From Ophiura sarsii (taxonomy: Eukaryota; Echinodermata; Ophiuroidea; Amphilepidida; Ophiuridae), in contig CM069448.1 of the NCBI GenBank assembly GCA_035610835.1, positions 10,863,717 to 10,927,716 of the forward strand: DNA of 64,000 bases, written 5' to 3'. Positions 10,509 through 21,699 of this stretch are shown here, in pieces. A program made the translations under genes and the position numbers. How positions within the stretch are numbered: position 1 is the stretch's first letter; each line of letters opens with the position of its first letter. Under the pieces are notes generated by a model, which ran no database searches, had not been told where the DNA came from, and saw only the letters and a list, made by a program, of their open reading frames with translations.

Positions 10509-13500
10509 ATGGCCAGAAATGTCTTCATTCCCATTCTGCATCTATCCATCTTGATCATCATAGCTCTGTTTCACAACAACATGGCATTGGACCAACAGGT
10601 AGCTGCAGCCCTAATATCTGTGAAACCCCTGTGGGAGATTGCGGTAAACAACCATACTCATCCATGCCGATTTGAGGAAAGCAATACAAGTCCAGGAACA
10701 TTCATCTTGCATGGAAGTGGGCATCAAGCCTGTAGTATGCAAGTCAATGCATCCCTGGAATATTATATTCATGTAGAAATACCTTACAGAAATGTTTTAA
10801 ATGAATCCTTTTTCCTTTATGTCGAAAGACAAGGGGACTTGGTATTCTGTACAAATAAGTATGTTGTATTTAAGGAAAAGGCTGAAGTCATATGTAGTAG
10901 TATTCTAATTCATGACAGTGTTCTATTAAATCTACAAGGTAATGTTAGTATCTCGTTCAGTGGGATATCATCATTAGAATCACAGCCTATGTGTCCAGAA
11001 TCTAATGATGATATATTGTCTAGCCCTAATGTAAATAAGACAGATTGCCAAAAAATAAAGGGGTATAAAAACCATATTATGTGCATCCTAGATTTGGTTC
11101 AAATGTGTAGACTGACATTTCCATCTAATTGTAATGCCACTCTTGGTCATAGAGAAGTAGCCTATCAGTGCTCTGATAGTGACTTGAATCAGGCTAAAGA
11201 ATCATTGATAATCTATCCAATTGGCATATCCATTTTAGATTTGAGCAGTAACAACATAGTAAAAATGGATGGCAGTCCATTTCACTATCATGAATTGAGA
11301 GAGCTGACTAACCTGGATCTGCAAGAGAATATATTGAGTACATTGCCAGTCAGCTTGTTTGAGGGATTACAAAACTTGACCATACTGAGAATAAATTACA
11401 ATAAATTGACCACATTGCCAGATGGCTTGTTTGAGGGGTTACAAAACTTGAATATACTGTGGTTGCATGGAAACCAATTGGTCATCTTAAATGAAAGTTT
11501 ATTTCATGAATTGAGACAGCTGACAGATCTGTCTCTGTCTAGCAATAAATTGACCGCATTGCCAGGTGGCCTGTTTGAGGGATTACGAAACATGAATTTA
11601 CTGTACCTGTATGACAATAAATTGACCACATTGCCAGGTGGGTTATTTGAGGGTTTACAAAACTTGAATAAACTTTGGTTGAATGGAAACCAATTGGTCA
11701 CCTTAAATGAAAGTATATTTCATGAATTGAGACAGCTTACATATCTGGGTCTGCATGACAATAATTTGACCACATTGCCAGTTGGTGACTTTCAAAACTT
11801 GAATAAACTGTCAGTCACCTTAAATGAAACTTTATTTTATCAATTGAGACATCTGACTCTGTATGACAATAAATTGACCACATTGCCAGGTGGTTTGTTT
11901 GAGGGGTTACAAAACTTGAATATACTGTGGTTGCATGGAAACCAATTGACCACATTGCCAGGTGGTTTGTTTGAGGGGTTACAAAACTTGAATATACTGT
12001 GGTTGCATGGAAACCAATTGGTCATCTTAAATGAAAGTTTATTTCATCAATTAAGACAGCTGACAGATCTGTCTCTGGATGACAATAAATTGACCGCATT
12101 GCCAGGTGGCCTGTTTGAGGGATTACGAAACTTGAATAAACTGTACCTGTATGACAATAAATTGACCACATTGCCAGGTGTGTTGTTTCAGGGATTGCCA
12201 AACTTGATTGATCTGTACCTCTATAACAACCTATTAGGCACACTAGATTCTCACCTGTTCAATATGTTACATAATCTGAGAATCCTTATTATCCACCACA
12301 ACAGGTTGGTGACATTGCCTGATGGTATATTTAATAGTTTGAGTAATCTGGAATATCTTAGTTTGAGTAATACCCAATTGGTTAGGTTAGGCACAAACAT
12401 ATTACAGGGTTTATTCAAATTGCAGGTTCTAAGCTTGTACATTAATAAACTTAATGTTGTTGAGTTGGACATGTTCAGGGATACTATTAATATTACTCAT
12501 ATTGATTTATCTCTAAACCAGTTGACTCATTGTCCAAATATCAAAAACTTGACAAAATTAAGTTACTTTGATATTAATAATAATCCATTGATAGCCATAA
12601 CTCATGACACCTTCAGTGCCCTCACTACAAAAACAGAATTGGTTGTAAGTCAACATGAGATATGTGAGTGTTATGTGCCTGCTGGTGTTAAGTGTAGCGC
12701 ATCAGCTAATAGATCACCATATCTCACATGTGATAGGATGTTATCAGACAAAACATTAGTTGTCTTAATGTGGCTTATTGGTATAAATGCGCTTGGTGGG
12801 AATATATTTGTTTTAGTTTGGAGAAAGAGACATACCAAAAATTACAGAGTACAGGATATACTTCTTAGCAATCTGGCTATGTCTGATTCACTTATGGGCA
12901 TATACATGGTAATTATTGCAAGTGCTGATATCTACTATGGGGAATATTTCCCAATGCAATCTGAAACCTGGAGATCTGGCATAACGTGTAGAATCGCAGG
13001 ATCAATATCGATAGCATCGACACAATTATCAATTTTCTTTCTTTTGCTGATTAGCATTGATAGGTTTATTAATATTAAGTACCCATATTCTGATAACAAA
13101 TTGGGCCAAAGATCAACAATTATGATTGCTGTCCTAATATGGGTTTGTTCGTTGGCATTAGGCATTGTCCCATCCACTTTATCTGGATGGAACTTCAAAT
13201 TCTATGATAATGCCCATGTATGTGTTGGTCTGCCATTAGCTCTAACCAAAACATACATAATCAACCGAAATTCCACTGAATACCCAGTAGAGAATACATT
13301 TCTTTCGCAAACCCTAGTAACATATAATACTGAATTTACAGGTCTCGTAAACGGCTTGTACTTTTCCACAGCACTATTTATAGGACTCAACGGCTTATGC
13401 TACCTGGTAATACTTGGGTGCTACATAGAGATATTCAGGGCTGTTAATAAGTCAGCAAAACAATCAGGACGCACTCCTGATATGGATGAACAGATAAGAC

Positions 13501-13760
13501 TCCTCCGTAATGTAACCGCCATTGTTGTTACAGATTTTGCATGCATATTTCCTATTATTGTCCTTGGAATCTTAGTTCAAACAAGGGTCATTGAACTACC
13601 CCCATCAGTTTATGCATGGTCAGTGACTTTTGTTTTACCAATAAATTCAGCAATTAACCCATATTTGTACACAATTGCAGAAATCATCTCAAATAAGCGT
13701 AAGAAAAAAGCAGACAAACAGAATCAGCAAGCAATAGCTCTTCAGAAAATAAGACCATAA
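10509..13760 (+). CDS. Leucine-rich-repeat GPCR (relaxin receptor / GRL101-like), intronless
   Basis: Uninterrupted 1083 codons encoding a large plasma-membrane receptor. Residues 1-~26 look like a signal peptide. Residues ~30-235 are Cys-rich with many N-glycosylation sites; the section from ~50 to 150 has a CUB-like look (weak). Residues ~237-700 carry roughly 18-20 LRRs of the form LxxLPxGLFEGLQNLxxLxLxxNxL. A Cys hinge (CECYVPAGVKC) follows. Seven membrane segments span ~750-1060 with LGR-type marks: LAMSDSLMGIYM in TM2, SIDRF at the end of TM3 (DRY position), and INSAINPYLY in TM7 (NPxxY). The tail is short and Lys-rich. Ligand is unknown; homologues bind relaxin-like or glycoprotein hormones through the LRRs and signal via G proteins. 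LRR blocks are nearly identical at DNA level, and one region (~residues 425-450) has shortened LRRs, as after unequal exchange. Antisense open frames here are shadows. Confidence 0.93.
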   Translation: MARNVFIPILHLSILIIIALFHNNMALDQQVAAALISVKPLWEIAVNNHTHPCRFEESNTSPGTFILHGSGHQACSMQVNASLEYYIHVEIPYRNVLNESFFLYVERQGDLVFCTNKYVVFKEKAEVICSSILIHDSVLLNLQGNVSISFSGISSLESQPMCPESNDDILSSPNVNKTDCQKIKGYKNHIMCILDLVQMCRLTFPSNCNATLGHREVAYQCSDSDLNQAKESLIIYPIGISILDLSSNNIVKMDGSPFHYHELRELTNLDLQENILSTLPVSLFEGLQNLTILRINYNKLTTLPDGLFEGLQNLNILWLHGNQLVILNESLFHELRQLTDLSLSSNKLTALPGGLFEGLRNMNLLYLYDNKLTTLPGGLFEGLQNLNKLWLNGNQLVTLNESIFHELRQLTYLGLHDNNLTTLPVGDFQNLNKLSVTLNETLFYQLRHLTLYDNKLTTLPGGLFEGLQNLNILWLHGNQLTTLPGGLFEGLQNLNILWLHGNQLVILNESLFHQLRQLTDLSLDDNKLTALPGGLFEGLRNLNKLYLYDNKLTTLPGVLFQGLPNLIDLYLYNNLLGTLDSHLFNMLHNLRILIIHHNRLVTLPDGIFNSLSNLEYLSLSNTQLVRLGTNILQGLFKLQVLSLYINKLNVVELDMFRDTINITHIDLSLNQLTHCPNIKNLTKLSYFDINNNPLIAITHDTFSALTTKTELVVSQHEICECYVPAGVKCSASANRSPYLTCDRMLSDKTLVVLMWLIGINALGGNIFVLVWRKRHTKNYRVQDILLSNLAMSDSLMGIYMVIIASADIYYGEYFPMQSETWRSGITCRIAGSISIASTQLSIFFLLLISIDRFINIKYPYSDNKLGQRSTIMIAVLIWVCSLALGIVPSTLSGWNFKFYDNAHVCVGLPLALTKTYIINRNSTEYPVENTFLSQTLVTYNTEFTGLVNGLYFSTALFIGLNGLCYLVILGCYIEIFRAVNKSAKQSGRTPDMDEQIRLLRNVTAIVVTDFACIFPIIVLGILVQTRVIELPPSVYAWSVTFVLPINSAINPYLYTIAEIISNKRKKKADKQNQQAIALQKIRP
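11406..12184 (+). repeat. Recent intragenic LRR duplications
   Basis: A 72-bp unit at 11874-11945 is repeated exactly at 11946-12017 (one 24-residue LRR). A larger block of about 235 bp near 11406-11640 recurs at 11950-12184 with only a few differences. All units stay in frame. Confidence 0.93.
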
Positions 13761-13979
13761 TCAAAGGAAATTCTACTTCTGATCACACCCCTAGGTTTCC
13801 ATACTTGAAATTTTCAAATCAAAGCTATGTCAATCTTCATTAGCAATTGATTAGTGATCTTGATTTAAGATTCAAGACCATGTACAATACTAAAACTAGG
13901 ACATAGGATTTTGGTAGAGTGTATCTGCCCCTGTCTCAGCTTCACAAGAACATGGTGACATTGGTATCAATACAAAATC

Positions 13980-13985
13980 AATAAA
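13980..13985 (+). terminator. Candidate polyadenylation signal of the LRR-GPCR
   Basis: AATAAA about 220 bp after the receptor stop codon. The position is plausible, but the motif is common in AT-rich DNA. Confidence 0.4.
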
Positions 13986-14299
13986 ACAAATAGTCTACAA
14001 TAACTTACGTTCAAAGACAACTTTCCTCAAAATTAATACTGGCAAATTTGGTAAACATTTGATTCAATATGTCACTCCATGCAAAACACACAGGAAAAAA
14101 ACCATATCAGTAATCTGCTTGTATTTGCAAGAAATATATTAATTATATGGTGCAAATGTGAAATTGCTTCTTGTGTGTAAATAATATTCAAAATCAATGT
14201 CCAAATGTAAAATTGTGAACCAGAGCTGGTCACTGAAGATATAAACATTCAATACAGTCAATCAGAAAGCATAAATAGTCAAATAAAATACCTATTTTC

Positions 14300-14385
14300 A
14301 ATAATGATGGGAGGAGTGAGTAGTATTGGGGTTAGTATTTTTTAGCTATATTCTCCTTGTCATAGTTGTCTCTGTTATAAGTCCA
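14300..14385 (-). pseudogene. Fossil copy of SFXN5 exon I
   Basis: On the minus strand this matches the intact exon at 34630-34718, which encodes the [15 protein letters not shown] region. Intron just beyond the donor ('aaataaaatac') matches as well. The copy has insertions, a frame change and an in-frame TAG after 'ACAAGGAGAATA', and its donor has changed. It lies in the same orientation as the intact gene about 20 kb away, and belongs with the fossil exon at 16410-16503. Confidence 0.8.
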
Positions 14386-14389
14386 CTTC

Positions 14390-15075
14390 ATAGCCCTTTC
14401 CCCTTTCCTTGCCACTCAATGAACAACACCCTCTGGCAGGGCTCACTTTTTGTTACTGTTCCAATCAAGACAGGCTCCCATACTGATCTCGCCCAGAAAA
14501 GGGTCTACTTGCTGTGGACTTGACCTTCATACCTCTGTAATTTTGAGATGAATGCGTAATGAGCAAATTCTTTGTGGGGTTTCGCGGGGTATCAAAATGG
14601 ACTAATAGCAGACAACATATATTTATATACCTTCTTCATTGATACTTAACACTTTTCACGCGGCTATTGGTTTTACCATATACAAAACAGATTTTTCAGA
14701 AACATTTCCCAACTTTCAAAGTCTGTCTCAAGAATTACTGTATCAATGCTAGGCATGCTTGTACTTCTATAAATGCATTTCTCATGGTGATTCCAAATAT
14801 GGTAATGAAATTCAATAATTGTGACATTTTTAAAACATTTTGTGCAATTTTGGAATGTCGTCTGCAGCCGCCTGCCGCGTGGAAAGTGTTAAGATAATTC
14901 AAATTGATGATTTTCTTGCACTGGATAGCCGCCATTCAGACTCGGAGATATAGCTACATTTCTGTATATGTGACAATTTCCTATCTGTCAAGATCGCGTA
15001 GTAAAAAGCATATATACGTCCGAAAATGGACAGATAATTTGATTTTTTTTTTAACGATATAAACAAGAAACTCTT
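14390..15075. other. Unassigned stretch
   Basis: A simple AT-rich region between the fossil exon and the hairpin. Short open frames only; no motif or splice pattern recognised. Confidence 0.35.
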
Positions 15076-15230
15076 AGGGCTGATATCCAAACTCTCAGCG
15101 GTGTTACACCGGTATTACACCGATGTTATACCGGTATTACACCGATATTTGTATAGAATATCGGTGTAATACCGGTATAACATCGGTGTAATACCGGTGT
15201 AACACCGCTGAGAGTTTGGATATCAGCCCT
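15076..15230. mobile_element. Perfect 74-bp-arm hairpin (TTA-flanked MITE)
   Basis: The two 74-base arms are exactly complementary around a 7-base loop ('tgtatag'). Each arm contains alternating 'ggtattacaccg' and 'atgttataccgg' repeats. TTA on both sides of GGGCTG...CAGCCC fits a PIF/Harbinger-type target. Perfect arms mean either very recent origin or ongoing repair of one arm from the other. Confidence 0.85.
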
Positions 15231-15764
15231 TACACAGCTCCTAGAAATAACACTATCACATGTTTCCAATTGTGCATTGTCAAATCCAATATTAGCATGT
15301 TATGATGTTACTCCCTGGCGGTTATATGTGAATGATGCATCAAAACATCATCCTTAGAGTGCTTAAAGCACAGTTTTATGGTCAATTCAAAGCTAGTTTT
15401 GGGGCGGTTCTTGGATGGGAGAGGTTTTTGGCACAGCCAAGTGAGCTTAAATTAGTCCTCTTGGTTCTCTTCTCTTAAATGTATACGCACTATTTAAACA
15501 CCATCATGAAAAAATGGAAAATATTTGACCACTAATCTTAAACAAAACTTTTCATCCAAATCTTTATTAAACACATGTCAATGATCAAGGGCTTGATTCG
15601 ATCACAAAATAATAAACTAGCATCACAAGGCATACTCTAGCAAAAGTCACAGAATGGCAGCACTGAAACAATCTATTGCAGAATGTCTAATCATGAAGAA
15701 GAACAACAATCGTTATGATTATAAGAAGTGGAAAGAACTACTCATGCATGTACAATGTACCTCT

Positions 15765-16290
15765 GTATTAGGTCAGAGAATATTCCAGTTATCAATGCAG
15801 CATTTATGTGTGAGTGCCGAGATTGCCTTTCATTGCATATCAGTAAAATGTGTATATATGGACAGTTTACCTCTATACAGTGATGTCAGAGAATATTCCA
15901 GTAATCAATGCAGCATTTATATGTGAGTGCCGAGATTGCCTTTCATTGCATATCAGTAAAATGTGTATATATGGACAGTTTACCTACAGTGATGTCAGAG
16001 AATATTCCAGTAATCAATGCATCATTTATATGTGGTGAGTGATGGAATTGCCTTTCATTGCGTATCAGCAAAATGTGTATATATGGACAGTGTAACCTCT
16101 GTACAGTGATGTCAGAGAATATTACAGTAATCAATGCAGCATTTATATGTGAGTGCTGGGATTGCCTTTCATTGCATATCAGTAAAATGTGTATATATGG
16201 ACAGTTTACCTCTGTACAGTGATGTCAGACAATATAACAGTAATCAAAGCAGCATTTATGTGTGAGTGCTGGGATTACCTTTCATCGCCT
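15765..16290. repeat. Minisatellite, ~110-116 bp units, five copies
   Basis: 'gtcagagaatattccagt' or a close variant recurs at about 15773, 15887, 15997, 16110 and 16226, each followed by 'atcaatgcagcatttat' and 'gcctttcattgcatatcagtaaaatgtgtatatatggacag'. Short open frames in it are repeat artefacts. Confidence 0.88.
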
Positions 16291-16409
16291 TTTCAAATAC
16301 TAATATGTCAGTGCATTGAATCATGCCTGAGATAATCAGCTGTTGTAATCATTGGGATACACTCTTATGTCACTGTACAGAGGATGAGTAGATAATAAAG
16401 ATATCTTAC

Positions 16410-16503
16410 CTACAAGTGGGATGGGCGCAAATCACTAGATTATCAATCGATATTCAGGTTACAGGGCTAAATCCACCCTATTTCACCAACAACAGATTAC
16501 AAC
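16410..16503 (-). pseudogene. Fossil copy of SFXN5 exon G
   Basis: Aligns with the intact exon at 40460-40550: conserved stretches include 'gcaaatc', 'gggctaaatccac' and the donor 'cttacctac'. Flanking intron also matches ('acactcttatgtcactgtacagaggatgagta' against 40410-40445). The frame is broken by several stops. With the fossil exon at 14.3 kb it shows an older, decayed SFXN5 copy in the same orientation as the intact gene. No fossil of the exon between them (intact exon H) was found. Confidence 0.75.
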
Positions 16504-16509
16504 CAAATC

Positions 16510-17180
16510 TTAAAAAAAAGAAAGGAATAAGAAATACCTATATAACATAATATTAAGATAAATGGAAAAATATTCTGATGTTTCGTCACAAAATGCAAAT
16601 AATAAAATGCATCACTATTATATAGAGGCCCTGCATCTGATGTATTAACCGGAATTATATTGGACTACTACATTTTGTTCACTCAAACCATAAGAATCCA
16701 AAAATCCTATTTCATAATCATGCAAGTTTACATCATTTTTCAAAAATCTCGCGTCAATTCAAGGAATAAACTGAATGAACTGTAATATGCCATGATTCTG
16801 GTTAATGATGCATGGTTGATTCCTTACTGTAAAGCCAATCAATGAATTCGTGCAGGGCCTCTATCTGATGAGTTGCTATGTAGAATGCCAATACTCTGAT
16901 GTTTTTGGGGGGCGAAGCCACCCTTATAGCATGAGATTGCAAAAACTTACACATTTTGGTCTTTCTAGACATAAGTGGGGGCCGCCATGTTTGTAGTCTT
17001 TGTAAATTACATGTACCTATGCATTTTATTTCAACAGTACCTGCAGTCTGTGCTGGAGTCAAAGCTATATTTGTTTAGTTGATTAGAGATGTGCTACTCC
17101 CAACAGAGAGACATAATAGCTTATCTTGTTTGACTAGCTTATCTTGTTTGACCAAGGTCATATATACCTAGATTGTTCTT
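16510..17180. other. Unassigned stretch with small inverted repeat
   Basis: 'tagaggccctgcatctgatg' near 16622 recurs inverted near 16853-16873, so a MITE of about 250 bp may lie here. No gene was seen. Confidence 0.35.
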
Positions 17181-17189
17181 CAGACTGTA

Positions 17190-17210
17190 CCCCCCCCACC
17201 CCCCCCCCCA

Positions 17211-17240
<30 letters not shown>
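17190..17240. repeat. Poly-C run
   Basis: About 50 bases of nearly pure C. Similar G or C runs (10-40 bases) recur through the window, often in or beside transposons. Confidence 0.95.
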
Positions 17241-17241
<1 letters not shown>

Positions 17242-17857
17242 CTCTCCATGCACACAAATCAACTTTATTGGTTTCCTGTACTATTTTTAGACTGCTGTGT
17301 TTTGATTCTTTTTTTGGTTTGAATTATAGAAAATACATACACACTTTTCCCTGGTATTTTGGTATGAAACAGATGTTTGATTATAAAACATGCTTCTTTC
17401 TCTTGGATCGCCCCCATTCCATTTCAATGGAATTTTTATTAATGTTTAGATGGATGGCATATCAAACTTTGCAATGTTTGTTTGCATTATCTGCACATAT
17501 TTATGACTAATTAGCAGTATATCTTAAATTATTTTGTATTTTTGTAACATCTGTGGGTTTGTGATACAGTACAATATAAAGTATGGATAGATATGACTTT
17601 AGATGGCTGTATATATTTAAATAACTCTGTATTTGTGTGATATATTTGTGTTTGTGAAATATGTGGGTTTGTGATGTAGTACCATATAAGGTTAGGTAAA
17701 GTACGCATTAGCAGAATATCTGAAATTAGTAATTGTTATGTGTTTCCGTAACATCTGTGGGTTTGTGATGAAGTATCATATAAAGTGAATTATAAAGTAT
17801 GTACCAACAATAATCATTAACAGTGTGGGTTTGTGATGTTATCATATTATACAGTAT

Positions 17858-18153
17858 CAAGGCTCAAGATAAAGGGTTTTTTTTACCGGGGGCTACTTTT
17901 TTTTCAAAAGTAGCGCCCGGATCATGGGATTTATTGAGAACCAGGTCTTTCAGTCTCCTGCGAGCTAACTTTTTATTAAATCCAGCGTGGCAGCATTGTC
18001 AATTTGATGTCTTGGGCAAGCTTCCCAATCGTCAACGGGGCTGGTTTGGACAAAATATCAGCGCTTGGTTGTTTATTTTTCAGCATTACCGGGCGCTATG
18101 GCAGAAAGACCAAGGGGTAAAAATCGCCCAGCGCCCGCTTATCTTGAGCCTTG
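17858..18153. mobile_element. hAT-like MITE, 296 bp, 8-bp target duplication
   Basis: Ends CAAGGCTCAAGATAA...TTATCTTGAGCCTTG, flanked on both sides by TACAGTAT (17850-17857 and 18154-18161). An exact 8-bp duplication is the hAT signature. Internal inverted 'gggcgct'-type segments surround a T-run. No transposase. Confidence 0.82.
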
Positions 18154-18266
18154 TACAGTATGCATGTATAATACTTATTAGCAGTATAATAATCTTAAAT
18201 GATTGTGTATATCTGTAGCATCTGTGGGTTTGTGATGTAGTATCATATAAAGAGAATTATAAAGTA

Positions 18267-18965
18267 TACCTAACACAAAAAGTTCCAGACCAGGTGCTCT
18301 AAAGTTAGCTAATTTAACCAAGATGTACATTAAACAATCACATTTCCTCACCTCATTCATACAAATAAGCTGGATATTTTTAAGTTAGGAACAACACTTA
18401 ACGGGTAAAAAGAAGTTTTTGTATGTCAGTGATTTGTATTGAACTATCGTAACCCGTCAAGCATGTACGAATGAAAGGTGAGCTGCGATTAATTTCACAC
18501 AAATTGTCACTGCTGAGCACACACTAGGCAGTTTGTATGGTTACTTAATCCCAATCCCTCATCTCTCATGGGGGTTTGTAGTAATAAAGCTAACAGGGGA
18601 AACTTGGGATAAATAAGGACAGATAAAATGGTGTGTGCCGCCCCCGGGCTGCCACGGCCCGGTACGGGGCTTGTGCTCCCAACATTAAATTTCAGAACCT
18701 ATAATGTTCCTTTGCGTGATTGCGCAACGAGATTGAGACTGGGGAATGGGTTCCACTGGAGCTGTGTTTCTGTTGGATTCTGTTGGATTTAGCAGGGTTA
18801 GGATTATGTCATCATAACTTTAAAAGTATCCACTTGACTTTTATGAATGAGGTTTCATATTGTGGAGAGGAAATTTGCTCGTTTCATCTTATCTTTTTAA
18901 TACCGATTACTAATTTTGAATAAACTAACATTAAAGCACCTGGTCTGGACTTTTTGTGTTAGGTG
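18267..18965. mobile_element. TIR element, CACCTAACAC family, ~700 bp
   Basis: Inverted ends 'acctaacacaaaaagttccagaccaggtgct' and the complement, with TA outside both ends, suggesting a Tc1/mariner-type target. A sister copy is at 37213-37767. Internally it shares 'gattgcgcaacgagattgagactggggaatggg' with 39745-39785. Confidence 0.75.
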
Positions 18966-19226
18966 TATGTGTGTATAATACTTTAGTGGCAGTATATCTT
19001 AAATTATTGTGTCTCGTTTTTGATGTAGTTTCATATAAAGTGAATTTAAGTATGTGCATGATACTTTTAATGGCAGTTTATTGTAAATTATTGTGTTTCT
19101 GTTGGTTTGTGATGTAGTATCATATAAAGTCAATTATTAAGTATGTTTGTATAATACTAATCAGTATATCTTAAATCATTGTGTATTTCTGTAACATCTG
19201 TGGGTGGGTGTTGTTTAAGGCATATA

Positions 19227-20318
19227 CAGGGTGAGTCAAAAAAAAGTTTACCCAACTTCAGCAATTTTTTTAGAAAAAAAGTATTTGTTTGTTTTCAAAA
19301 TAATTTACTACGGTATAAAGACCAATTAATTAGCTTTAATATGAATTTTATCTGGTTTAGATTGGTTTAGGGAAACTTATTTTACGCCGTTTTGAATGAA
19401 AGTGACCAATTTAACGTCCGAACACGCTTCCAGCTCTTGACCATTATATTTCATAAGATACGACCAATACAAAATTACAATATCGACAGCGAAAGGATCA
19501 ATTCCTTTGTTATGAAATGATTAAAGTGTGGTAATTGTGTCATAAATAGGCCTTAAAGCTGTCTATTATCCCTCAGTGCAAGTTTCCTAAGCACACTCTC
19601 AAAGATCAGGAGAAAGACCAAACAAAATGCTGGACTATCAAGTGGGTTTCTATTCATTAACAGGAATAAATTTTACATGTAGAGAGAGAAAGAGAGGGAT
19701 AGACTATTACTTAATAGTCTTACTGTGGACATTGACAATTTTTGATTGGTTCAAGGATAATGTTTACTTAATCGGACATATTTACGAAAAATAAGTGCAA
19801 TATTATGTTTATTGATTTTATCAAAATACTATATCGTTTATTATTCACATTATCAGATAGTCACTGGTGACGATTTTTATTCAATATCCTCATCTAGTTT
19901 TATCATGTTTATGAATATCCCTTGCGGACTATTTAATCCTTGCAATTACTATTTATTAACTGACAATGGTGATACGATTAATCCATATTTCATGTTTTAA
20001 TCTATTAGGAGACAATTTTGAACAAGTCTATTGTTTCTTTTAATAAGCAAGATGTGTAATGCTTTACATCATAATCCTAGTAAACATTATTAAGCTCGTT
20101 AAGCTTGAAATTAAAAACCGTGTTTTTGGTGAAAAAACAGCTCCTGTACAGAAATAGTCAAATTTCTTAACGGTATCATCAAATAGCGTGATTTTTTTCC
20201 CCAGATGATAGCAAAGAAATGGCGCAATCATTTAAAGTTTTGTTTGCCTTGATTTTGTGGTCAGAAATATTTTTTTGGATTTTTTCAATTACAGTAAACT
20301 TTTTTTTGACTCACCCTG
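19227..20318. mobile_element. Mariner-like non-autonomous element, 1,092 bp
   Basis: Ends CAGGGTGAGTCAAAAAAAAG...CTTTTTTTTGACTCACCCTG with TA on both sides. Ends of the CAGGGTG...CAAAA type plus TA target are typical of mariner-like elements. No transposase frame with a DDD motif was seen. Related ends occur at 22714, 30480, 34770, 49400, 54726 and 55645. Confidence 0.75.
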
Positions 20319-20697
20319 TATGTACAGTAGGATATATATATGACACAAGTCAGCTACACAAAGGTGTATCTCCATTTTCCCCATACCAGCCAGCTGGGCA
20401 GGTCACAATAAAAGTTACCAGCCCAACCCTACAACAGTTATGGCCTCAAGTTTAATGTTGGCCCAATCAATTGATTGATTATGTTAAATGATTTCTTGAT
20501 CTTGATATAAGGTTTGATTGATTGAAAATTGGATATAATTTAAGATGTTAGAGCCTTTGAGCGGTGTTATGGCATGCATATATCAAAATTGTTATCAGCC
20601 AGCCGAGCGTGTGTGTTTTAAAAGTTATCAGCCAGCCCAACACAAAATGTACCGCCTTGAGCGGGCTGGCAGGCGGGAACTAAGTACAGCCCTGGCC

Positions 20698-21001
20698 AGC
20701 TACAATCAAGGAAAATAATAGTTGGCACACTTGACGCAACTCATTACAACTATCCCTGTGCTCGCAATTGAGATCACACTTGGGACATAGCACTGTTTAA
20801 TAGAAAGCAAAAGTCTCCCCCTTTCTTATATCCTCCCCCCCCCCCCCCCCCCCCACCCCTCATCATTCAATGTTGGGGGAACTGCCAAGGCTTTTGATAA
20901 TAAATATGACTCGGATCAACATTGCCTCCGGGGAGTCGAGGAGCAGGGTTTTTCCGTAATTAGGACAAAGTGTGCCAACCTTTTTTCCCTTGATTGTAGC
21001 T
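20698..21001. mobile_element. TIR MITE, ~304 bp
   Basis: Ends AGCTACAATCAAGGAAAA... and ...TTCCCTTGATTGTAGCT, continuing inward with 'agttggcacactt' and its complement. Contains a poly-C run at about 20827-20853. Confidence 0.75.
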
Positions 21002-21699
21002 TGATATTCTGTATTCTATGAGATGGATTATAAAGTATGTATAATACTTGTATACAGTATATCTTACACTAACACCCTTAAAATAATTTCAGACTTTTTT
21101 AATTGCCTATATTTTGGGTATTTTGTGATACGTTCATAATGTGATCAATGGCAAGCTGATGTGTTCAGCTTTCCAACCTTTCCAATGATACCAGTGTGTA
21201 GCAATCATTTGTTTCAGTATCCGGTCACTTGCTTGCTTGAGACAGTGGAGAGGTCGCAATCTCAATTTGGTTCAGATTTGCCATTATTCTTACACAGCAG
21301 CCAGAGGCTGAAATGGTACCCTGCCAAATTATTGTATGTGTTCAAATGAGGGTCTTACAAACTGATTGAATATGCAATCGCTTCATTGACTGATCCGGGT
21401 GAATTAAACAATTTGATCGGTAACATAAAATGTTTAAAAAACATTTGGACTGAGAAATAAAATAAAATAAAAATTAACATAAAAACATTGTCAAGGTAAC
21501 TAGGATTTCCGCAATGCCGCGTTTAACTTGGTGCACTTTTACATGCTGGCTGCTAAATGCATGCTTGTTGAACAGCTCAGTACTACTTGGTATTTCTGTA
21601 ACTTCTATTGGTTGTAAAGCAGTATGATGCAAAGTGGATTATAAATGATATGCTTATATGCAGGCATCAGTGTGAATCTGGAACCTAGTTTCCTCAAGG

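Larger units (their letters stand above)
17510..21660. repeat. Old ~110-bp minisatellite, broken up by insertions
   Basis: Units combining 'gcagtatatcttaaatta', 'tgtatttctgtaacatctgtgggtttgtgatg' and 'agtatcatataaagtgaattataaagtatg' recur at about 17510, 17640, 17710, 17815, 18180, 18970, 19080, 19150, 21010 and 21590. At least four TIR elements split the series. Confidence 0.7.

Noticed and set aside
11504..13390. Antisense open frames of 60-90 codons inside the LRR-GPCR
   Set aside because: Shadows of the LRR and 7TM coding sequence; repeats in them mirror the sense LRRs.
19227..20318. Autonomous mariner transposon
   Set aside because: The length could hold a short transposase, but no frame carries a helix-turn-helix or DDD/E catalytic pattern.
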